The position numbers were made by a program, and so were the translations under genes. Below the pieces are notes generated by a model. The model saw only the letters and a program-made list of their open reading frames with translations, had not been told where the DNA came from and made no database searches. This document shows positions 55,202 through 64,000 of a DNA stretch of 64,000 nt, piece by piece. The stretch spans positions 2,046,001 through 2,110,000 of the forward strand of contig JYIP02000005.1 of NCBI GenBank assembly GCA_001051155.2, in the 5' to 3' direction. The stretch is from Chrysoporthe austroafricana (taxonomy: Eukaryota > Ascomycota > Sordariomycetes > Diaporthales > Cryphonectriaceae). Numbering within the stretch: position 1 is the first letter of the stretch; each line of letters opens with the position of its first letter.

Positions 55202-58200
55202 ATTGTCTGATTATTCCGGGAGCTTGCAGATGTCAAGTGATCCTTTCGTCCAACAGAAGCAGCGAGATCTCAGATCTGTGCGCCCTCTATCATGAGACAG
55301 GCGAGGGGAGGTGAGCCCATATGTATGTCACCGTCGGCTCATGGCCAGGGCAGTGGACGGGAACTGCCGGATGCGAGTCGATCGAGTCGATCCCATGTCG
55401 TGCCTGAAGCACGAGCGGGAGGAGGGCCAGCCGGTGACGGGGATGCTTGGACGAACGCCAGCTTGAGGAAACACGCCCCTCGCGCTCTGCACGGTCGGAC
55501 GAGCCAATCCCACAGCAGTGCCGAGCGAGGCGATGGATTCGTTTGGGACCGTGCGACAGCCCTGCCAGGGTGGACGAGGCTGAGGGGGCAACACGGGGTC
55601 GGTTCCTGAGGAGCCCTCTGGAACCGTGCAAGTGTCAGAGAGGATGTGGGTGGGACCTCGGCGGGGGGGCGTCGTCTAGTGAGGCCCCCTGCGTGATCCG
55701 GGCCTTGCCTCTTAGAATCGCCTCCGAAACGACCCCTCTCTCGGGTCCGGGGTCAGCGTCTCCCACCGGTAGATCTAATATACTGCGAAGGCCGTAACCT
55801 TACTAGCGACAAGCTTTATCGTGACAGGGCGGCTGTAAGCGAGCAGGGAGAGCTTCTTGGTGCCGTTTGAGGTGGACCCGCCCCGGCACTGTGGCGCCCT
55901 CTGCTGCTCGTGCGTGCCCTGCGCGCGTGGGCAGCCTCGATGCGACGTGCCGCCGCTCGTGTTTTTAAAACACGATTAGGGGGGCTGCTCGCTACCGCGT
56001 TTCGTCGGACACATCTCATACCTCCAGCCGCTCGCTGTACGGAGAAGCCATCTGCGCGGCGTCAGGCGGCAAGCCTGCGCTCACAGGCGAAACGGCTCAT
56101 GGGACGAACGGGTCGACGCCACGAGCTCTGCCATGGGATGAAAAGCTGCCTGCTCGCCGCGATGGCTGCGATGGGGCGCAGGGGGAGGGAGCTTCACATC
56201 CTTGGCAAGACTGATAACATGACGAGCTCACGACGCCTGAAGATCTGCCGGGCAGCCTGGCCGCCGTGGCAATTACGGCCACATGCTTGGCTGTGATGAT
56301 CAACTCAGCGAGCCCACACTGACGGTCCCCCAATTTAGATGCCGCACACCCGACCCCCTCGTACCGGACTTGATGCTTATCGCCCATGGCCAGGCACCCA
56401 GGATGCCTCGTCTGGGTGCCGGAACCGAGCATTGTAGGGCCCGGGGCCTGGGGCCTGGAGTCAGGTCGAGGTTGAGGCCCGAGAGCATCATCCCATCGTT
56501 GGTCCGCAGGACCCCCGCCTTGCGGAACTTTCATGTAAATCTTCCGCGGACCACCCTCTAGATGCAGGCTGGGGATCGCTGCCAGTGTTTTCACTTCAGC
56601 CGGAAGCTTACCGTGTGCCTATGACGTCCTCGGGCTGACGAGCTTTTGCCATCAACATCGTGCTATCGTGTGCTTCGAGTCAGGACTATTAAGTGGCGAA
56701 AGCCTCTGGTCCTCCGTGAAGCACTCTCGACTAGACGTCCACGAGCCCCATCCCTGTCTCGTTTCCAGGATGCATCAAACGCAGTCTTGGGACCCATCGA
56801 GGGAAGCCTCGTGAGAGCCTTCAGCGGCCTCATCTTTGAGCTCGGGATGGGGGGCATGTGCTATACCCAGCGCGCACGAAACGACGCGCTCTCAGCGGTC
56901 CCACTTGCTTCCCACAGCGGAGCCACCTGCAGGTGTTTATTGGGTATGCGCCGGAGGATACTAGAGCTTCAAGCCAAGTCCTGACAAGCCATCAGTAATC
57001 AAGCCCCTGTCAGCGTGGCATACTAGGTATTCCCGTTACCATCCTCTTAGGCTCTGCTCTGCCATGGGTGTTCGATCGTATACTGGGTAGCTCCTAGACC
57101 TGAGATCAGAGCCTGGACTGAAACGACCAGCTTCCTTCCCCGCTCCCAGAATAATCGGCACTTCGATTCCCACCCGTATCCATCAACAGGGTGACTGCCC
57201 TTGCTTTCGAGATAGAAATGTGCCCAGTTGCGATACTGGTGCCGATATGTCTCCTGCTGACCCATTCGCTCCAGTCCTGGCCCCTCCCCCGACTTGGATA
57301 TCGTCTAGCCAAAGTCTCCACTCCCCTCCCCCTTCCTCGGGCAATTCTTCGATCGGATATTATGTCTTTGGGGAGGGCGACCGTGAGCATGAATGTGGTG
57401 GCGGGTCGAACCCTGAGATAGATCTCTTGCCTGTCCCACGTCTTCTGGGCGCTGCTTTGACACATGTGGGCATAGGCGACTCGTCCGGCGTGTGCCACGA
57501 CTCGTCTGTTCGGCCCCATCATCCATAATTAGAGCCCACGAACGCCCACAGCTGTTTCCGCCTGCGGTCGTTTCGCCCACCATTCCTCCCGAGTCCTCGT
57601 GGTGCTCAAAACCCTTTCGTCTCAGAGTCAGCCGTTATTCCCAGTTGGTACGAGCGTCGGTGTGACAACTACGTTGGGACGAATGAATCCGCGAGGGGTT
57701 TGTCTGGAAGCGAGGTCTCTGCTGAAAGGGGGGACGAAGTGCTCACTATCGATCAGCTCATTAGCGGCTCCTCATCCGGTTCATATGAGGCCGCCCCCTA
57801 TTTGCGTTTCGTTCTCCGGGTCTGTTCGCCTGTTTCCGTGTCACAGCCGACACGACCTCGGGCACGGGGGTCAACTGGCCGGTCTGGGACCATAGAACCG
57901 TTCGTCATGCTGACGCCTCTCGCATGGTTTCAACATTGGTCGTTGTGTTTTCTTCTGGTGTGTCGAGAGATGGAGTTTCCTAGGTCTTGTGCGGAGATAC
58001 GAGAAGAAGAGGAAAATCCTTCCTCTGTGGCCGCTCCTTCTTGCCTTCGAAATTGTGACGTAGAGTGCTTCCTGCAATTACTGCGCAAAAATCCTACAAC
58101 CGAGCCAAATGAAGATCGCAACAATCACTATGTCTTCCTTCTACCGACAATTTGTCTTTCGGATCAGAGATGAGCCGAAGGAATGTAGCTGAGAAGTCTG

Positions 58201-59206
58201 CTAAAGGGTTGTCGTACCCTATACCAAACTCCACCTCCTTTGGATAGCACCCTTGTGTATATGCCCTAGAAGATTGAAATGTGGTATACAAGATATCTGT
58301 GAGTAGACACATCGAGGGAAAAGAGAAACTATTGGATGATGAGCCAGTCGCCAGAAAATATACCAAATCAGCAAGTTCTCGGAATTCTTTTGTTAATCAA
58401 TCTTTCCTTTCCCGAGGACTGCTCGTGAAAGTTGTTTGGGTTGAAGAGTACAAGACGTTGATGGAAAACAGGAAGACGAAGTGGGCATAGACGATATCAC
58501 GACACATGAACACAAAAGACTAAGGCTCGAACAAGACGTCAAATAACTGAGGACATGCTGCTGAGCTGTTTGAAATCTGCTTTGTTGTCGCCTCGTCCTC
58601 GTCGCTACCACTAGGTAGTGAGCCTACTCAGGCGTAGCGAAGTCACCGTCCTAACGGAGCCGAGCTTGTGAGATATTATCTCAGTTACAGTTTTGACGAT
58701 GCGAGTAGATGAGGAAATAATTGCGCATGCCCGCATGAGCCTGACTTTGATAGGAGCCGCACTCTCGAATTGCCATGCGGCCAGGCCCTAGGGATTGGTG
58801 CAAAACCCAGGATCGATCATGTCGAGCTCAAGTATCGCGGTGTTGAACATCAGGCGACACGGCGCAAATTCGCCCACTTGTGGCTATGTACGCTGGAGGG
58901 CATTCAACTTCCTTGTTCGGGAAGAATACTAGGTCCCTAGCCGTCGACCTGGGAAGGACAGGATAAGCGTTAATGCAGGTACACGGCGCGGGTTCGAGAT
59001 AGTGCTGGCGGCGGTTATGAGCGGAAACGAAGTGACTGACTGAATGTGAGTCACCGTCAACAAGGAGCGGTCAGCCCTACGGTCGTACCTGGACCCTGGC
59101 ACTCCTGGGCACAAAATATCTACACTCTTGAGGCGGCGGCAAAATTCCATCACAGAACGGAGAGCACTCACCAGTCAATCTCAACGCGACCAGCTCCTTC
59201 GCCACC
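55202..59206. other. 4 kb gene-free stretch
   Basis: No supported gene on either strand. The left end carries the BTB promoter and the right end the promoter of the small methyltransferase gene. A perfect inverted repeat (tcgtgtttt-t-aaaacacga, 55957-55975) sits in a GC-rich patch. Frames of 90-165 codons (for example 56594-56097 minus) are Arg/Pro/Gly-rich and show no domain. No transposase, reverse transcriptase or terminal repeats recognised. Confidence 0.4.
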
Positions 59207-60283
59207 ATGTCCTCGACCGCTGCCGCGCCCCTGGACCCCACGTTCCGGAACTACACGCCAGAACAGGCCGCCGCATACGCCCGAGGGCGCGGGGACTCTG
59301 CCGCCGACGTCGTGGTGGAGGAGGCCCTCAGTTTCCACCTGGCCGGCGACGGCCGTCTCGGGACGGCCCTCGACGTCGGCTGCGGCACCGGCCAGGCGGC
59401 GCGGGTCCTGGCCCGTCACTTTGAGCGGGTGGTCGGCGTGGACCCCGGCGCGCGGATGGTCGAGCAGGGACGGCGAGGCGGCGGCGAGACCAGGGGCGGC
59501 CGGCCTATCGAATTCGAGGTCCTGGCCGCCGAAGAGCTCGAAGGCTCGAGCATCGTATCTCCTGGGTCCGTGGACCTGCTCACGTCGGCCATGGCGGCAA
59601 GTCACCCCGTACCTGGCCGCCTGGGCCCTGATCATGCACCTCTGACATCTTAGCAACAGGCTCACTGGTTCCGCATGGATGAGTTCTGGACACAGGCAGC
59701 GCGTATGGTGAAGCCGGGAGGCACCGTGGCGCTGTGGACCCATGCGTCTCTCTATTGCCGTCAGTCCAGCCCACAATGACCAGCGCGTGCGGTCCATACC
59801 GATAGGAGATCTAACACCGCAGCAGACCCTTCGACACCAAACGCCGCGGCCGTGCAGCAGGCCCTCAGCCACCTGGAGGACGACGTGCTGGGGCCGTTCG
59901 AGCTCCCGGCCCTGCGCCTGTCGCGCACCATGTACGACACGCTCCCGATGCCCTGGTCGGTCGACCCGCCGGTCACGGCCTTTCCGAGGCGCGAATCTCT
60001 GCGCAGGGAGTGGAACCGTGGCGGCAGGCTCGAGGACGGGGCTGTCGACTTCTTCGCTGGCGAAGGGGAGCAGTCGCTCGACAATCTTGCGCGCGGCCTT
60101 GATACAGCGTCTATGGTGACACGCTGGCGGGAGGCTCATCCCGATCTCGCAGGGACTGATGAGGACTGTGTGAAGGTGACGATTCGCCGCATAGCTGAGG
60201 CGATGGGCAAAGACCAGGCTGACGTCAGACTGAAATTGGGACATGCGACAGCTTTGCTTCTGTTTAGACGAAGGCTGGAGTAG
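59207..60283 (+). CDS. SAM-dependent methyltransferase, trans-aconitate methyltransferase (Tmt1)-like
   Basis: Three exons (59207-59596, 59660-59759, 59826-60283) join to 315 residues. Motif I is ALDVGCGTGQAARVLA at 54-69, with the acidic residue ending the next strand in VVGVDPGARM (Asp79). The TSAMAAHWFRMDEFW block and MVKPGGTVALWTHASLYC are typical of the Methyltransf_11 group that includes yeast Tmt1. The first intron must use a GC donor (gcg/GCAAGT) to give AMAAHWF; no GT donor there restores this conserved peptide. The second acceptor is a tandem cagCAG, so isoforms with LYCHPSTPN or LYCPDPSTPN (316 residues) are both possible. The substrate is not known: such enzymes methylate small carboxylic acids or secondary metabolites. 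High GC yields long antisense shadow frames. Confidence 0.88.
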
Positions 60284-61620
60284 AGGAGAGCAGAGCACCA
60301 CAGCCTCCCTCATCTATATCGAAAACATTTCAGTTCCAGGTAGAACGTCTCTAACGGATTGTCTGAACCTCATTGGTGCGAATGCCTGCTGACACCACCT
60401 AGGTAGCGAGAAGGCAAGGGCAAGTTGTATCCTAGGTACGTCACCATGATACCGACCGAGCCTTTTTCCCCCAGTCCATCCAGAAGAAACTCGAGGGTTC
60501 GTCCCTTGCAAAGACAGACGAAAGATAGTGCCGGTGGACTATAGAGGCGGCGAAGTTCCATGATCGGCCCCAGCAGAGTAGCCTATACGCTCTGTTGGGT
60601 TGATGATGGCACGTAGAAAAGAAGTGGCGGAACGAAGGCTGGGGACTTGAAGAAACGCCACCCAGCTCGTCCTGAGACGCGGCGCTACCGTGTAAGTTAC
60701 CCAAGGCGGGTAGCGGCTTTGAGGCTTTGAGACAGCCATTCGTTACAGAAACTATGCAGACAGGCAGCAACTACCATGCTCCCTCGGCTGTGGACGCCCC
60801 ACATGATCGAAGCATAATAGCACCGTGCAGGACAACATATGCTGTAGTGATGTCTGCTCCGGCGCCTTTCTGGCTTCTAGTGCACATCTATGCGAGAGAA
60901 ACAGCCTTCAGACCAGACCTGCACAGCTGGCGGTTGCCAAGACGAGATGAATGTGAAAGAGGGCCTTTTGGGGAGCCAATCGTCGGATTAGTCTGCTCGC
61001 ACTCTTGAGGCTCACATAATTCGAGCCAGCGAGCTGATCTCATCGTATCACCGTATTCAACCGAGGTGATGGCCAGAGGGGAGGCCGCTCGTAATCAGTC
61101 CTCAAAATGGAGCCGTGTAGGGTCATGGAGGTTGGTGCTGACATGCCCGCCCCCACAAACAGCTCCCCCTTCGTCCTTGGCGACATCAGCCGCGATTGCT
61201 GAGCAGTCCTCGTAAACGCAGTTGGGCTCACGATATTCCCACTTTTAAGGGTGAAACGGTTCGTCAGGTGTCTGTGGCCAGGCCCGCGGCCTCTCATAAC
61301 GTGACTTGCGCCGACCAGAGGAGCCCGACTCGGCTCTCCTGAAGATGACGACCGGGCCTCTTCTCACGTAGATGCTTTGTTGGATGAGATCCGAGGGCCA
61401 CGCTGGAGCCAGGGCGCCAACCCGCAACAAAAGGTTGGACCCCGAATCTACCATCGTGTAATGCCAAGAATGGCGAGGCCCACGAGAGAAGACATAAGGG
61501 CACGGCACACCCAGGCCGCAATCTTGACAGATTTTCCTGGGCGGTCAAGACACCTCGTCTTTCTCGCTGAGACTGCTTCTGCAACTAAGGGTCCTGTCTG
61601 GCTAACAAAGACTTACCATC
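60284..61620. other. Gene-free stretch between methyltransferase and 222-aa protein genes
   Basis: 1.34 kb with no recognisable coding content. Two cctaggta words (60399-60406 and 60430-60437) recur near the left end. It holds the promoter of the following gene. Confidence 0.4.
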
Positions 61621-62412
61621 ATGAACGGCTCCAGCTCCGTCAGCATCGGCGGCGCGATAGGCACCGTCGAACTCGCAAACAACGTCAAGGACTTCCTTGA
61701 CAGCACGCAAGACAAGCATGTATGTAGCCACCCCTCGACAGCGCAGGTATTGGGGTCTGGGGACTCAAAGAGGAGACGATATGAGTAGCGGAAGGACCTC
61801 GAGACTCGCCGGAAGAGGCAACGAAGCTGACATGCTTACCAGGACGAGGACCTTCTGGCCAGGATTAACGCGCTCAAGCGCCCGGTGGAGATCAACATCG
61901 AGCTGATCCTAGACTGCGACCCTGCGCAGTTCGAAGACTACGCCACGAGGCTGGTGAAGCTTAAGCGTGCGTTCGCGACCATTGACCCGAATGCGAGGCG
62001 GAGCGACACCATCAAGCGCCTGGAGACATACTGCCGGGGCCTGGACGATCTCCTGATCGAGACGGAGAAGACGCTGGGGAGGAAGAGCCTGGGGACGCTG
62101 AACATCCTGCTGGACGAGCCGGCGCCGGTAGCCACGCGCACGTCTCGTGACCAGGCACGGATCAGGACGCAGAGCATCCAGGCCAGCGCCATCGCGTCGC
62201 GGCGTGATGCGTTCCAGGTTCCGCCGATTACGCTGTCGGGCTCCCGCTTCCTGTCGCCCAAGTCCCCGGCGTGGAGGAGACACCGTCTCCTCAGGCCCTC
62301 GTCTCCTCGGTCTCCGCGATCCCCGCGATCTCCTCGTCACATCAGGTCCACACAGATACACCTGACAGTCAAGCAGGCAGGGCCGCAAGCTCACCCGGGC
62401 GGCCGTCAGTAA
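61621..62412 (+). CDS. Unrecognised 222-residue protein
   Basis: Two exons (61621-61719, 61843-62412) join to 222 residues; the intron has a GTATGT donor and an ACCAG acceptor and keeps frame. Start context is good (ACCATCATGA). I do not recognise a family. The N-terminus is MNGSSSVSIGGAIGTVELAN. The middle looks helical and charged (INALKRPVEINIELILDCDP, YATRLVKLKRAFATID, RLETYCRGLDDLLIETEKTL). The C-terminal ~75 residues are basic and disordered with SPRSPRSPRSPR repeats. No signal peptide or membrane segment. The coding frame is supported by its codon bias and by the regular charged pattern. It could be a lineage-restricted protein; the SPR repeat suggests RNA binding or phosphorylation, which is speculation. 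Confidence 0.65.
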
Positions 62413-63461
62413 CGGGGCGTCGGGGCGGAAAAGGCTGACGTGAGAAGACGGGCAACCCGGGGTGGAATGTGTAATCCAGAGGAGCTGCTAATACTGAGGC
62501 TTTTGAGAGAGATATTAATATGAAATGGAGGACCTGTTGAAGAAGGGTAAGGCAGATCGCCTGTTTGATAATCTTCTGCGTGCTCGAAAGTCTGCTGGGT
62601 AATCTGAAATACCTAAAAGGGAAGCCCCGGTTGCTATGACTAAGGCAGCGGCGCTACGGCAGGTCGGCGCGCGGGAAGGGACGGGCAGTGACGGGGGACC
62701 GCAGGCACGCAGGCAGGAGCGAGAAGGATCGTCAGGCGACCGTCCTGACACAGCCACACCCCAACAGCTGCTTCCACAGCACCGTATCACCACCTGTAAC
62801 CCAGAACCTACCACACACTGCCACGGTGCCCACAGCAGCGTGGGCCGTGACCCGTCTGCTGATGACGCCCGCGAGCTCCGGCTCCTCGTCCCCGGTGCAG
62901 GAGGACCACCACCGCCGCTGTCTCGACCGGAAGAGGGGAAAAGAAGACGGGCTGACGCGTCCCACAAGCCACTCACCGTCCACTAGCCTACTGACCACAC
63001 GCTGCCGTTCACGTCTTGTGTGCTCTCAGGCTGTTGCTCTCTCTCACATGTTCCGCTGAATAAGGTTCTGGCTTAGCGCAGTATGCAGTAGCTTTTGGGG
63101 CAGTGACACGTTCGGATCCCGGCCCAGGGCCCGTGGACGTCACAGCCCAGGAAGCGAAACCAGCTGGGGCCTGGCCCCAGTACGCCCAGTCACTATAAGT
63201 CACGGCATCTGAGGAACAGGCAAAACCCCGCCACCCACCCGCCATACTGACGCCAGCACTGTGCCACTGCCAACTCCGGCCAACACGCTGCAATAAAACA
63301 TCCAGTATCCCTTCCTCCAAGCGTCCTCAGCCCTCCACATTCCATCTGTCCATTGATCACCTTCCTCCCACTCCCCCTCCTCGTCCTCGTCTTCCTCATC
63401 ACCACCACCATCACTACCACCACCACAACAGCAATATTGAAGTGGTACTCAGACCATCAAG
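62413..63461. promoter_or_regulatory. Intergenic region and pyrimidine-rich leader before the RCR-family gene
   Basis: 1.05 kb with no gene recognised. The last part (about 63356-63432) is strongly pyrimidine-rich and grades into CACCACCA repeats, typical of a fungal promoter/5' leader close to the ATG at 63462. Confidence 0.5.
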
Positions 63462-64000
63462 ATGTTCATTCCACGATCTACCTCCGGTAGTCTCGACCCG
63501 AGATAGTAAGTACCGCACACCACCTCCATCCATCCCCCACACCCAACCTGGCAGCTCAGGTGTCACCAGCCACCAGCTCCCTTGGCCCAGCCCGGCGTAT
63601 ACCCGTTGCTGACATCCCTCTGCAGCAGCTACTGCGGCAGCGGCCAGTACCTCGGCGACGACGGAAACTGCTACGGCTCCAGCTTCTACTACTGGGGCCG
63701 CTGGGTCCTCGCCGCCATCGTCATCGCCTTCTTCATCGCCCTCTTCATCGCCTGGAGCTGCATCAGCAACCGCCGCCGCCGCCGCCAGGGCATGCAGCCG
63801 CGCTACGGGACCGGCTGGGTGATGGGCGGCCCTTGGGGCGGCTACGGCGGCCAGCAGCAGCAGCAGCAGCCCGCCTACAACCACGGCGGCTGGTACGGCG
63901 GCAACAAGCCCAACAACGCCCCGCCGCCCCCGCAGTACACGCCCAACGCGATCCCGAACCAGTACACCGGCCAGACCTTCAACAGCAATGAGGGCTACTA
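63462..64000 (+). CDS. RCR-family (chitin synthesis regulation/Congo red resistance) membrane protein, 5' part
   Basis: Exon 1 (63462-63505) and exon 2 (63626 to the window edge) encode at least 139 residues; the gene continues beyond 64000. A short N-terminus (MFIPRSTSGSLDPRYSYCGS) with Cys/Tyr/Gly-rich sequence precedes one membrane segment (RWVLAAIVIAFFIALFIAWS) and then the basic stop-transfer run NRRRRRQG. The cytoplasmic part is Gly/Tyr/Asn/Pro/Gln-rich with six consecutive Gln (63850-63867), PPPPQYTP and NQYTGQTF. This layout matches the fungal RCR family (Rcr1/Rcr2), which acts at the ER or endosomes/vacuole, regulates chitin deposition and plasma-membrane traffic, and uses PY motifs to bind Rsp5. 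The acceptor is a tandem cagCAG that adds or drops one residue. Confidence in the family is good, in the exact orthologue moderate. Confidence 0.82.

Noticed and set aside
50728..60283. Secondary-metabolite gene cluster (MFS transporter plus methyltransferase)
   Set aside because: No PKS, NRPS, terpene synthase, P450 or pathway regulator is present, and the two genes are 7 kb apart with unrelated genes between.
59168..60313. 381-codon minus-strand frame across the Tmt1-like gene
   Set aside because: Antisense shadow; the plus strand carries clear methyltransferase motifs across three exons.
1..64000. CRISPR arrays, phage, plasmid or bacterial defence systems
   Set aside because: The window is eukaryotic nuclear DNA with spliced genes; no regularly spaced repeats of CRISPR type were found.

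Overview
This window is nuclear DNA from a filamentous ascomycete (Pezizomycotina, probably a Sordariomycete). Evidence: short GT-AG introns (about 50-200 nt) interrupt most genes, start contexts are fungal, genes lie on both strands without operons, and the proteins read as filamentous-fungal forms of VMA21, eL33, G6PD, MED14, TMA22, RPN10, TRS23, RPB4, PUF6 and GIR2. Exon junctions were placed by hand from splice signals, frame continuity and family conservation, without transcripts.

Layout. 1-9.3 kb: the N-terminal 840 residues of a Fun30/SMARCAD1 chromatin remodeller (minus, running off the left edge), V-ATPase assembly factor VMA21 (plus), a 3.7 kb gene-free stretch, and a DUF2406 protein (minus). 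9.3-15.4 kb: a gene-poor stretch. 15.4-24.7 kb: ribosomal protein eL33 (minus), glucose-6-phosphate dehydrogenase (plus) and Mediator subunit MED14 (plus). 25.5-48 kb: a dense housekeeping block with many divergent pairs: a 1046-aa methyltransferase-domain protein (-), TMA22/DENR (+), a Borealin-N-domain protein (-), RPN10 (+), TRS23 (-), RPB4 (+), a mucin-like single-pass membrane protein (-), PUF6 (-), GIR2/RWDD1-like (+) and a 1159-aa coiled-coil protein (-). 48-64 kb: looser and more accessory: long gene-free stretches, an MFS transporter (+), a decayed S9-type peptidase pseudogene (+), a BTB protein (-), a small SAM methyltransferase with a GC-AG intron (+), an unrecognised 222-aa protein (+) and the 5' part of an RCR-family membrane protein (+) running off the right edge.

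The genes do not form one pathway. They cover translation and ribosome assembly (eL33, PUF6, TMA22, GIR2), transcription (RPB4, MED14, Fun30), protein turnover and trafficking (RPN10, TRS23, VMA21), mitosis (Borealin-like) and NADPH supply (G6PD). Several start head to head over 0.25-0.7 kb and so probably share promoters. I saw no CRISPR array, intact transposon, rRNA, convincing tRNA gene or biosynthetic gene cluster, and no clearly novel multi-gene system. The points most worth a second look are local: a TQPTQ repeat array with two SUMO-interaction-like motifs in the Fun30 homologue, a 10-nt microexon in eL33, a GC-AG intron, a minisatellite-coded stalk in an orphan membrane protein, a twin-GATA palindrome in the PUF6/GIR2 promoter, and the S9 pseudogene.
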